Shown piece by piece: positions 8,533-15,215 of a DNA stretch of 18,479 bases. This DNA comes from Calditrichota bacterium. GTDB lineage: Bacteria; Calditrichota; Calditrichia; RBG-13-44-9; J075. The notes under the pieces are model-generated. The model was not told the DNA's origin. It did not search any database and saw only the letters and a program-made list of their open reading frames with translations. Positions within the stretch are counted from its first letter, which is position 1, and the number at the start of each line of letters is the position of its first letter. The stretch covers positions 1-18,479 of the forward strand of contig JAJRYW010000355.1 of NCBI GenBank assembly GCA_024275555.1, in the 5' to 3' direction. The position numbers and the translations under genes are program-made.

Positions 8533-9234
8533 TTAATATTGCTGAGCCAATTTTTTTACTAATGAGATAAGCAGGTCTGCACTGACCGGTCCTTGTTTGG
8601 TCGCCAGAAGTTTCTTTTCTTTCTCGGTCAGCGCGATGCCGGTTTCGGCAACCCCTTCGAATAAGTCCTGGTTTGCAATTCCGTTGAGATAGCGGCCCTC
8701 CGTTAAAACAAACTTGCCCTGGATCAACCCGATCGGCGAACAGAACCGGGTGATGGAACCTTCTTTGCAGAGGAAGAGCAAAACGTGTTCACCAGCCTGG
8801 TAGGTCGGGAATCCCGGCGGGGTTAACATTACGTTGGTATAGCGGGGGTCGGCGCTGACCCGCGGTTTGAGTAGTCCAAACTGGCGAAAGGTCAGGTAAT
8901 CGCCGGTAAACTTCCCGGAGATCCGCTCGGACAGGCGAATGGTGATCTCCGTGTAGGGAGCAGAGGTCGGCGCGTCGATCCCATCGGTAACGGAAACAAT
9001 TTCTCCGGTAAAGATCCGATCCGCCAGCGAGACCATCTCTACAAGATTCCGCTTCAGAACCGTTGTGGCCAGGAGATCGGCAAATAACGAAAACAAGAGA
9101 AGACCGGAGATGAAAACAGCAAAAGCAATTTTAACCCCTTTCGGGGTCTTAATCGACAATCTTTTGTCGATTTGTTCTGTCGAAGACAGCTTACTTTTGC
9201 ACCGAAGTGTGCGAAAGTACTTAGATCTTGACAT
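8533..9234 (-). CDS. Exported or membrane-anchored protein of unknown function, first gene of the secreted-protein operon
   Basis: This 233-aa protein has a very good start: AAGGAG at 9241-9246, 6 bases before the ATG. A basic 35-residue N-terminus precedes one hydrophobic segment (about 36-54), so it is either a signal peptide with a long n-region or a type II membrane anchor. The rest (about 64-180) is beta-rich, with a pattern I associate with small secreted proteins of unknown function: DRIFTGEIVSV, YTEITIRLSERISGKF, then AGEHVLLFL and a Cys-containing SITRFCSPIGLIQGKF turn. The C-terminus (200-230) is a charged helix. No catalytic motif is visible. The stop lies about 3 bp from the earliest start of the giant matrixin-like gene, so the two are very likely translated together. 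A role as chaperone, inhibitor or partner of that protease-like protein is speculation. Confidence 0.85.
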   Translation of the reverse strand: MSRSKYFRTLRCKSKLSSTEQIDKRLSIKTPKGVKIAFAVFISGLLLFSLFADLLATTVLKRNLVEMVSLADRIFTGEIVSVTDGIDAPTSAPYTEITIRLSERISGKFTGDYLTFRQFGLLKPRVSADPRYTNVMLTPPGFPTYQAGEHVLLFLCKEGSITRFCSPIGLIQGKFVLTEGRYLNGIANQDLFEGVAETGIALTEKEKKLLATKQGPVSADLLISLVKKLAQQY

Positions 9235-9240
9235 GCTATT

Positions 9241-9246
9241 CTCCTT
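9241..9246 (-). promoter_or_regulatory. Strong Shine-Dalgarno site of the operon's first gene
   Basis: AAGGAG on the minus strand, 6 bases before the ATG at 9234. This supports the long basic N-terminal extension of the 233-aa protein as genuine rather than an over-called start. Confidence 0.75.
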
Positions 9247-9270
9247 GTAAGACTTGTGTCAGATTTTCTT

Positions 9271-9295
9271 ATTCAAATATTCAAAATATTCAAAT
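9271..9295. repeat. Three tandem ATTCAAA(A)T boxes upstream of the secreted-protein operon
   Basis: The plus strand reads ATTCAAAT (9271-9278), ATTCAAAAT (9279-9287) and ATTCAAAT (9288-9295), back to back. They lie 37-61 bp upstream of the ATG of the minus-strand operon, where a promoter or its operator would be expected. The region is AT-rich. I cannot place a clear -10/-35 pair, so a regulator-binding or promoter role is inferred from position. Confidence 0.5.
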
Positions 9296-9300
9296 ATCAC

Positions 9301-9952
9301 GAAGGGATAATCGCAGGGAAGTTAAAGGGCTCTAATTGTATTATTAGTGCGCCCGGTCAAAATCCCGATTTTTTTTCCGGCGGTCAACAATCACAATAAG
9401 GAATGCAGCACAACAGTCGATCTGCTCTGAAGTTCGCAGAGAGAAATGGCTCCAGATACCCGGATGATCTCGAAAAAGCGTGTTGCTTTTATCCCGGTAA
9501 GGTAAATGGTTGATGGACTGCCAAAAAAATTGAAAAGACGACACCGTAAGAAAATCCACACTTCTACAGGACAAAAATATCCCCTGGCAGACATTCTTTT
9601 AAACGGTAGGAAAACCATCTACCAAAGATCATTGGAATTTATATGTCGAGACTATTGCTTAGAAAGATCAAGAGGGGGTCATACGAGTAATGCAATGGCT
9701 TAAGTTATGCATATGAAAATCAAGAACGCAAGAGATTTTTTAAATTCGGAGATAAATAGCTTAAAATAAACCGTTGAGAACAAAGACCCCTTGTTTGCGT
9801 AGCGGGGCTGTTTAAGGTTTATCGCATTTATTTTTTGGTATTTGTGCAACAGACGGATATAAAGCCGTTTGCCAACCACACCGGGCTGCCCCGATACGGT
9901 TCCGTTGGAAAAGCTGCGGTGTTAATGACAGTATAGCACGGTTGTTTAATCA
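9301..9952. other. Gene-free part of the divergent spacer
   Basis: I see no convincing gene in this stretch. Several short open frames of about 65-76 codons occur on both strands (for example 9506-9703 plus, 9344-9574 minus), but none has a recognisable family. Two of them overlap on the same strand in different frames. A weak foldable segment is present at about 9766-9822. The region may hold decayed sequence or an undetected small RNA. Confidence 0.4.
9766..9822. other. Possible nested hairpin in spacer
   Basis: ATAAACC (9766-9772) is complementary to GGTTTAT (9816-9822). Inside it, CCCC (9787-9790) can pair with GGGG (9803-9806). A T-rich stretch follows downstream (about 9827-9837). This could be a weak terminator or a structured RNA, but the stems are short and could be chance. 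Confidence 0.2.
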
Positions 9953-10120
9953 AACTCTATCAGACTGCGGAGAGGCCGCTGTTGAGGCAGAGCCTCGGAG
10001 GGGCGCTCCAGCGCAGAGCACTGGAGCGAGTAGTAGAACTCTATCAGACTGCGGAGGGGCCGCTGTTGAGGCAGAGCCTCGGAGGGGCGCTCCAGCGCAG
10101 AGCACTGGAGCGAGTAGTAG
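9953..10120. repeat. Two tandem 84-bp GC-rich hairpin repeats (REP/MITE-like)
   Basis: Copy 1 is 9953-10036 and copy 2 is 10037-10120. They abut exactly and differ at one base (A at 9973, G at 10057). Each copy holds three successive inverted repeats. In copy 1 these are GCGG/CCGC (9967-9970 with 9976-9979), GAGGC/GCCTC around a 3-base loop (9984-9988 with 9992-9996), and CGCTCCAG/CTGGAGCG around a 9-base loop (10004-10011 with 10021-10028). The GC content contrasts with the AT-rich flanks. This looks like a dispersed palindromic element rather than a gene. No transposase is nearby. Confidence 0.8.
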
Positions 10121-10228
10121 AGGGACTAAAATAAATACTTTAAAAACAACTTGGGTGCGACAATAAAAAAATTGGTTTATATTTACTTTTTCAGCGATCG
10201 TTTATAAAATGAATTTTCAGGAGTACAC
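10121..10228 (+). promoter_or_regulatory. AT-rich leader/promoter region of gldC
   Basis: About 108 bp of AT-rich DNA separates the 84-bp repeats from gldC and is the only place for its promoter. A TATAAA-like box lies near 10203-10208, without a well-spaced -35. The ribosome site AGGAG (10219-10223) is 5 bases before the ATG. The promoter position is not defined by the sequence alone. Confidence 0.35.
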
Positions 10229-10564
10229 ATGGCTACCAAAGAAATCAAATTTACCATCGAACTGGATGAGAACAATCATCCCCGGAAAATTGAATGGGAA
10301 GCAACCGACGCCGGATTCCAGGGCAAAAAAGCCTGTTCCTCGATGCTGATCAGCATGTGGGATAAGGAAGCTCAGAACAGCATGAACATTGACTTGTGGA
10401 CCAAAGAAATGATGATCCCCCACATGAATGTGCATATGATCCATACCCTGATGCACCTGTCCGATGTGTTCCGGCGGGCAACACGAAATACCGCTGCCGC
10501 GGAAATGATCAAACAGTTTGCCCATGAATTTGCAGCCAAACTTAAACAAGACAGCCTTGGTTAA
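10229..10564 (+). CDS. gldC: Gliding motility protein GldC homologue
   Basis: This 111-aa soluble protein has no signal peptide. The start is fixed by AGGAG 5 bases upstream. The N-terminus (IKFTIELDENNHPRKIEWEA), the central IDLWTKEMMIPHMNVHMI and the C-terminal helix with FAHEFAAKL match the small GldC family, both in pattern and in length. In Bacteroidota GldC is tied to gliding motility and found in genomes with the Por/type IX secretion system. Its molecular function is not established; it probably acts in the cytoplasm or at the inner membrane. Its presence fits the T9SS sorting domain on the giant protein encoded in the left operon. No gldB or other gld/por/spr gene is visible here. 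The next gene starts 27 bp downstream on the same strand. Confidence 0.85.
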   Translation: MATKEIKFTIELDENNHPRKIEWEATDAGFQGKKACSSMLISMWDKEAQNSMNIDLWTKEMMIPHMNVHMIHTLMHLSDVFRRATRNTAAAEMIKQFAHEFAAKLKQDSLG

Positions 10565-10591
10565 GGCATACTTCTTTAAAACCCAATCGGA

Positions 10592-13534
10592 ATGGCCGAA
10601 TCCATGAACCCCTCTGCCGAGAAGCTAACGGAGTACCTGGAAGCCTTGCGCAAGCAGGCTTCCGGCGAACTGTACCGGGACGACTATACCCGTATTCTTT
10701 ACAGCACTGATGCCAGTTTATACCAGGTGATGCCGCTGGCTGTCTTTATCCCCCACAGCAGCGATGATGTTCATGCGGCGGTCGAGTTAGCGGCTCAATA
10801 CCAGGCGCCGTTGCTGCCGCGCACCGCCGGCAGCAGCCTGGCCGGGCAAGCGGTCAACGAGGCCGTGGTCATCGACATGAGCCGGCGCCTGGACCGGATT
10901 CTGGAAATTAATCCGGAAGAAAAGTGGGTGCGGGTGCAGCCGGGAGTGGTGCTGGATCACTTAAACGCCGAGTTGCGCAGCTACGGCCTAAAATTCGGGC
11001 CGGACCCGGCTTCCAGCAACCGGGCCGCCCTGGGCGGTATTGTAGCGAACAATTCCACCGGCGCCCATAGCATATTGTACGGGATGACCGCCGATCACGT
11101 GCTGGAGTGCCGCGGATTTTTGTCTGATGGCACGCCTTTTCATTTCCAACCCTTGTCTGAGGCCCAACTGGCTTTTCAGCAAAATCAGCCCGGGTTGATT
11201 GGCGATATCCACCGGGGCGTGGCAGAACTGGTCCGGGCGCAGGCCGAAGTGATACGGGCCGGAACACCCCACCACTGGCGGCGCTGCGGCGGCTACAACC
11301 TGGATCGCTTTATCGACCGGGGTGCTACATTCCTGTGGCCGCAGGATGAACGTTTTAACCTGGCAAAATTAGTTTGCGGCTCCGAGGGCACCCTGGCCGT
11401 CATGAGCGAGATCAAGCTTAACGTGGTGGAGCTCCCCCGGCAGTCGGCCCTGGCGCTGGTGCATTTTGATGATCTCTATGAGGCTCTCTCCGCCGTGCCG
11501 CTGATCCTGGAAACCGATCCTTCCGCGATTGAACTGCTGGATCACCTGGGATTAAGCAAGTGCCGGGAAGTGCCGGAGTACGCCCGGCTGCTCAAGACTT
11601 TTATGGAGGGCGATCCCCACTGTATCCTGATCACCGAATACTATGGCGATACGGAGCAGGAACTGAAAGAGCGGGTTGAGAAACTCCGCCGGCGCCTGCG
11701 GTCGAATAAAGTTCCGGCTCACATTGTTCCGGCGCTGCATCCGGAGTTGCAGCAAAATGTCTGGACGGTTCGCAAAGTCGGGCTGGGCCTGCTGATGAGC
11801 GTCAAAGGCGATTTTAAACCGGTACCGTTTATCGAGGACGCCGCGGCGCCGCCGGAACATTTGGCGGAATATATTTCGCGGATTGAATCGTTCTGTAACG
11901 ACTTAGGGGTCCGGGTAGCCTATTACGCCCACGCCAGCGCCGGCTGCCTGCACGTGCGCCCTTTAATGAACACCAAATTAGCCGCAGAAGTCGACAAACT
12001 GCCTAAAATTGCCCAATTTGCCGCGGAGTTGGTGGGCGAGTACCGGGGAGCGCTTTCCAGCGAACACGGCGACGGGCGCTGCCGAAGCTGGCTGAACGAA
12101 GCCTTCTTTGGCAAAGAACTTTATCAACTCTACCGCCAGGTGAAGTACCTGTTTGATCCCCAAAATCTGCTCAATCCCGGCAATATTGTCGATGCAGGGC
12201 CGATGACCGAAAATCTCCGTTATGGAGCATCCTATCAAACCGTGGAGATTTCATCCCAGCTGGATTTCCGGGCCGACCAGGGATTTGCCCGGGCGGTGGA
12301 GATGTGCAACGGCGCGGCGGTATGCCGAAAACTGACTGCCGGGGTAATGTGCCCCAGCTTTATGGCCGTCCGGGAGGAAGAGCACAGCACCAGGGGCCGG
12401 GCCAACGCCCTGCGCGCCGCCCTCTCCGGAACTTTGCCGGAACAGGAATTTACCAGCAAACGCATGTACCAGGTGATGGATTTATGCATCGAATGCAAAG
12501 CCTGCAAAGCGGAATGTCCCTCTTCCGTGGACATGGCCAAGATTAAATTCGAATTTTTGATCCATTACTACCGCGAGCACGGCGTCCCGTTGCGCACCCG
12601 TCTTTTTGCGGCGACACCTGTCTTAAGCCGCTTCGGCGCCGGGCCGGCAGCGCCGTTTCTGAATCTTCTTTTAGGGGCCGCACCGGTAAAATGGGGGATG
12701 GAAAAGTTTCTGGGGATCAGCAGGGAGCGGAATCTGCCCCGCTTTGCCCGCCAGCCGTTCACCCAATGGTTTGCCCGTCGCAGGAAAGAACAAATACCAA
12801 AAGGAACCGCCGGGCAGGTGGTCTTGTTTCACGATACTTTTAACACCTACAACGACCCGCACATCAGTATTGCCGCGGTGGAATTGCTGGAGGCGCTGGG
12901 ATACGAGGTGCTGCTGCCGGGCCGCTTTTGCTGCGGAAGACCGGCCATTTCCAAAGGATTGCTGGAACCGGCCCGCGCTGCTGCGGATAAGACCCTGGCG
13001 GCCTTCCGGCCTTTTGCCGAAGCGGGCATTCCCATCGTCGGTTTAGAGCCCGGCTGCCTGCTTAGCCTGCGCGACGACTATCGCTACCTGCTGCCGGATG
13101 ATCCCCGGGTGGAGACGGTTGCCGGACAAAGTCTCCTGATCGAAGAATTCCTGACCCGGCTCCCGGGGGAGCAAAAAGAGTTGCTCCAAAAGCAGATGAA
13201 ACCTCCCGCGGCCGAATTGCTGCTCCACGGACACTGCCACCAGAAATCTTTAGTCGGAACAGCACCAATGTTGCAAATACTTCAGTGGACCGGCGCCGCC
13301 GTTTCCGAAGTGGATTCCGGGTGTTGCGGCATGGCCGGCGCCTTCGGATACGAGGCGGAACATCTGGCCATTTCCAAAACAATGGCGGAACGCCGCCTAC
13401 TGCCCGCCGTTCGCGAGGTTGCCCCGGGCGGGTTAATTGTCGCCCCGGGGACCAGTTGCCGGAGCCAAATTGCGGACCTGGCCGGCAAACGGGCCTACCA
13501 TCCTGTAGAAGTGCTGCGGATGGCCTTAAAATAA
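10592..13534 (+). CDS. FAD- and Fe-S-containing dehydrogenase, D-2-hydroxyglutarate dehydrogenase (YdiJ-like) type
   Basis: This 980-aa fusion probably oxidises a D-2-hydroxy acid and passes electrons on through Fe-S clusters. The N-terminal half is a PCMH-type FAD-binding domain with PRTAGSSLAGQ (about 76), ALGGIVANNSTGA (about 145) and CGSEGTLAVM (about 262). A FAD-oxidase C domain follows, with SSEHGDGR near 489. A ferredoxin-like domain has the divergent first motif CNGAAVCR..MCPS (Cys572 onward) and a canonical CIECKACKAECP (Cys632, 635, 638, 642). Two CCG-type cysteine regions follow (FCCGRP near 780; HGHCHQK near 880 with SGCCGMAG near 910), as in GlpC/HdrD-type proteins. This order and length match the one-chain YdiJ-like group. 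The exact substrate (2-hydroxyglutarate, lactate or glycolate) cannot be read from the sequence. The ribosome site is weak; an in-frame ATG at residue 5 is an alternative start. Likely co-transcribed with gldC. Confidence 0.9.
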   Translation: MAESMNPSAEKLTEYLEALRKQASGELYRDDYTRILYSTDASLYQVMPLAVFIPHSSDDVHAAVELAAQYQAPLLPRTAGSSLAGQAVNEAVVIDMSRRLDRILEINPEEKWVRVQPGVVLDHLNAELRSYGLKFGPDPASSNRAALGGIVANNSTGAHSILYGMTADHVLECRGFLSDGTPFHFQPLSEAQLAFQQNQPGLIGDIHRGVAELVRAQAEVIRAGTPHHWRRCGGYNLDRFIDRGATFLWPQDERFNLAKLVCGSEGTLAVMSEIKLNVVELPRQSALALVHFDDLYEALSAVPLILETDPSAIELLDHLGLSKCREVPEYARLLKTFMEGDPHCILITEYYGDTEQELKERVEKLRRRLRSNKVPAHIVPALHPELQQNVWTVRKVGLGLLMSVKGDFKPVPFIEDAAAPPEHLAEYISRIESFCNDLGVRVAYYAHASAGCLHVRPLMNTKLAAEVDKLPKIAQFAAELVGEYRGALSSEHGDGRCRSWLNEAFFGKELYQLYRQVKYLFDPQNLLNPGNIVDAGPMTENLRYGASYQTVEISSQLDFRADQGFARAVEMCNGAAVCRKLTAGVMCPSFMAVREEEHSTRGRANALRAALSGTLPEQEFTSKRMYQVMDLCIECKACKAECPSSVDMAKIKFEFLIHYYREHGVPLRTRLFAATPVLSRFGAGPAAPFLNLLLGAAPVKWGMEKFLGISRERNLPRFARQPFTQWFARRRKEQIPKGTAGQVVLFHDTFNTYNDPHISIAAVELLEALGYEVLLPGRFCCGRPAISKGLLEPARAAADKTLAAFRPFAEAGIPIVGLEPGCLLSLRDDYRYLLPDDPRVETVAGQSLLIEEFLTRLPGEQKELLQKQMKPPAAELLLHGHCHQKSLVGTAPMLQILQWTGAAVSEVDSGCCGMAGAFGYEAEHLAISKTMAERRLLPAVREVAPGGLIVAPGTSCRSQIADLAGKRAYHPVEVLRMALK

Positions 13535-13585
13535 TCCCACGCATTCATCCATAAACATCCAAACCAACGGAGATAGCTACCTACG

Positions 13586-14392
13586 ATGCCCACTCAGTAT
13601 TATCAATTTTCGAATGTCCCATTTGCCTGGATAATATTTCTGGTCACCCTGTTTTGCAGCTATTATTTACTCAACCCGGAGCACCGGCTCTTAAACCGGT
13701 GGGCGCAGCATTCCTCCCCGATTTTGCGGGCTATTGCCGGTTACGTCTACTACCTCATGCCCAAATCGCTGGAGAGTTGGCTGTTAGACCCGCAGGCAAT
13801 TTTTGAACGGCGGCAATATTACCGCATTTTTACCCATGGATTAATCCATGCGAACTATATTCATCTCTTCATGAACATGATTGTTTACTGGTATTTTGTT
13901 TTTCCGCTGGAGCTGGTGGTCGGGCACTGGCGTATGCTGATGATCTACCTGGGCACGTTGTTGCTGGGAGGAGTCGTCTCGGCCTGGCGGAAACGCGGCG
14001 ACGAGAGCTACAAATCCCTGGGGGCTTCCGGGGCGCTCTCCGGCGTGGTGTTCGCCTTTATTCTCTACTTCCCGGACGCTGTCTTCCTGGTGTTTTTTAT
14101 CATCCCCATGAAAGCCTGGTTAGCCGGCCTGCTTTTTATGGTCATCAGCTACTATGCCGCCCGGGGGAAGCTGAGCCTGCGCAAAAGCCTGGAAAAAGCA
14201 GCCCAATTTTTTTACCGGCGCGGTATGCTTGCCCAGGCGCAATTTATTGCAAGCCTTTATAACCGCCCGCAGGGAAGTTCGCTCAATATTGATCATGAAG
14301 CGCATATGTGGGGGGCCTTGTTTGGGATGGTCTTAACGATCCTCACCTACCCGGCGGTCTTGATACGCTTTGTAGAGCGGTGGCTGGGCTAA
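13586..14392 (+). CDS. Rhomboid-family intramembrane serine protease
   Basis: This 268-aa membrane protein would cleave transmembrane segments of other proteins inside the inner membrane. All hallmark residues are present: the His/Asn motif H-x4-H-x3-N (His88, His93, Asn97), the nucleophile in GASG (Ser148), and the catalytic His240 in AHMWGALFG of the last helix. About six hydrophobic segments are visible (near 12-28, 92-112, 116-134, 145-163, 164-185 and 241-262). A basic loop of about 50 residues (about 186-235) separates the last two and is longer than in the minimal GlpG core. It starts 51 bp after the dehydrogenase gene, with GGAG about 13 bases upstream, rather far for strong initiation. 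No substrate is identifiable here. Confidence 0.9.
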   Translation: MPTQYYQFSNVPFAWIIFLVTLFCSYYLLNPEHRLLNRWAQHSSPILRAIAGYVYYLMPKSLESWLLDPQAIFERRQYYRIFTHGLIHANYIHLFMNMIVYWYFVFPLELVVGHWRMLMIYLGTLLLGGVVSAWRKRGDESYKSLGASGALSGVVFAFILYFPDAVFLVFFIIPMKAWLAGLLFMVISYYAARGKLSLRKSLEKAAQFFYRRGMLAQAQFIASLYNRPQGSSLNIDHEAHMWGALFGMVLTILTYPAVLIRFVERWLG

Positions 14393-14696
14393 TCCCCGCC
14401 GCAGCGTTGCGCGGCTCTTGACCCCGGTCAAAATCGGTTTGTCCGTTTTTGCAAAGTAATGCGGCTGGTGCGGGTTCCCGCGAGAAGGATACGGGGATGC
14501 GGCCGGAGTCGGTGTTTCGCCGCCGGCAATGGACAATTGGGCGGTAAAAAGAGAGGTTCGTGAAATCGAAGGCTTCGAACATGATCGGATTTTTTTCGGG
14601 GTTCAAAGCGACAACATCCTTCGCCAAGATTTCCGGCAGGGCGGCAGGAGGTGTGTCCGGGCAAACATTTTTTAATACCGATCACATGTTGAACTT

Positions 14697-14825
14697 AATT
14701 TGACGCAGAATTTCGCTGATCCCGGCAGATTTCCGCTGAAGGAAACATTTTGGGATTTAATCGGAATGACCGTTTTTGTTTTAAAACAGTTCTCAGCGTT
14801 TCTCTGCATTTCTCCGCGTCAAATT
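14697..14825. repeat. 129-bp element bounded by AATTTGACGC inverted repeats
   Basis: AATTTGACGC (14697-14706) is an exact inverted copy of GCGTCAAATT (14816-14825). Extending inward, 12 of 13 positions match. The interior next to each end is made of short CAGA/CGCTGA-type repeats. The outline resembles a small non-autonomous element. No target-site duplication is obvious and no transposase is present, so mobility is inference. Confidence 0.5.
14790..14819. repeat. Three tandem 10-bp repeats (TTCTCnGCrT)
   Basis: Three back-to-back 10-mers: TTCTCAGCGT (14790-14799), TTCTCTGCAT (14800-14809) and TTCTCCGCGT (14810-14819). A related pattern (GACGCAGAATTTCGCTGAT and neighbours) lies at about 14702-14739 at the other end of the same element. 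Similar CTCTGCG-type intergenic repeats are, to my knowledge, scattered in many unrelated bacterial genomes. Confidence 0.6.
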
Positions 14826-14846
14826 TTCTACTCGTGATTTGCATTT

Positions 14847-15215
14847 TTACTCGTCCACTAACTCCCGTACAACGCGGATCATTTCCTGCGCGCCGAACGG
14901 CTTGGTAAAAACATGGCGCGCCCCAAGCGCCCGGGCCATATCCAGGTGGGATTGGGGATGCACCCGGGCCCCGCCGGACATGGCAATGATTTTTATGCCC
15001 GGGTGCTCCCGGCAAAGCTCCATGATCATTTCGATCCCCTCTTTTTCCGGCATAATCAGGTCGGTGATGATCAGGTCTACCGCTTCCCGGCGGTAAATCC
15101 CGATAGCCAAATTGCCGTTGGCTGCTTCCAGAACATCATACCCGGCTCGCTCCAGCATTGTTCTAAGCATTTCGCGAATCTCTATATCATCGTCTACAAC
15201 CAGAATACGGGTCAT
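14847..15215 (-). CDS. Single-domain response regulator (CheY-like receiver)
   Basis: This 122-aa protein is a receiver domain and nothing else. The acidic pocket is Asp8-Asp9 in VVDDDIEI, the phosphoacceptor is Asp52 in IITDLIMP, and the conserved switch residues are Ser80 (AMSGG) and Lys105 (FTKPF). It has no DNA-binding or enzymatic output domain. It should therefore act by protein contact or as a phosphorelay intermediate, as CheY or Spo0F do. The ATG overlaps the stop of the upstream kinase gene (ATGA), and a purine-rich AGGAAGG lies in the kinase's last codons, so the two are translationally coupled. The kinase is the obvious partner. Confidence 0.93.
   Translation of the reverse strand: MTRILVVDDDIEIREMLRTMLERAGYDVLEAANGNLAIGIYRREAVDLIITDLIMPEKEGIEMIMELCREHPGIKIIAMSGGARVHPQSHLDMARALGARHVFTKPFGAQEMIRVVRELVDE

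Larger units (their letters stand above)
14393..14846. other. Gene-free convergent spacer with repeats
   Basis: This spacer lies between the rhomboid gene and the response regulator gene, which are convergent. Short open frames on the minus strand (14343-14627 and 14428-14685) overlap each other and the rhomboid end and show no family. A small palindrome TTGACCCCGGTCAA (14419-14432) lies 27 bp after the rhomboid stop but has no T-run. The right third is occupied by the repeat element at 14697-14825. I see no strong terminator for either flanking gene. Confidence 0.45.

Noticed and set aside
9344..9618. Two overlapping 75-76-codon frames on the minus strand
   Set aside because: They are in different frames of the same DNA, have no recognisable motif or good start, and lie in sequence with no coding character.
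9506..9703. Basic 65-codon plus-strand frame with an ATG
   Set aside because: Only a weak AAGG about 3 bases from the ATG and no family resemblance. I keep it only as a possibility in the spacer finding.
9266..10150. CRISPR array, suggested by several kinds of repeats in one spacer
   Set aside because: The repeats are directly abutting, of different types, and have no regular unique spacers; no cas gene is present.
9942..10166. 74-codon open frame across the tandem 84-bp repeats, giving a duplicated AEPRRGAPAQSTGASSR protein
   Set aside because: It starts with TTG without a ribosome site, and its repetition comes only from the period of 84 being divisible by three. The palindromic DNA structure explains the sequence better.
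14419..14435. TTGACCCCGGTCAA palindrome as the terminator of the rhomboid gene
   Set aside because: The stem is only 5-6 bp and no T-run follows, so it does not meet the pattern of an intrinsic terminator.
14343..14685. Two minus-strand frames of 85-94 codons after the rhomboid gene
   Set aside because: They overlap each other in different frames, and one runs into the rhomboid gene's end. No motif supports either.
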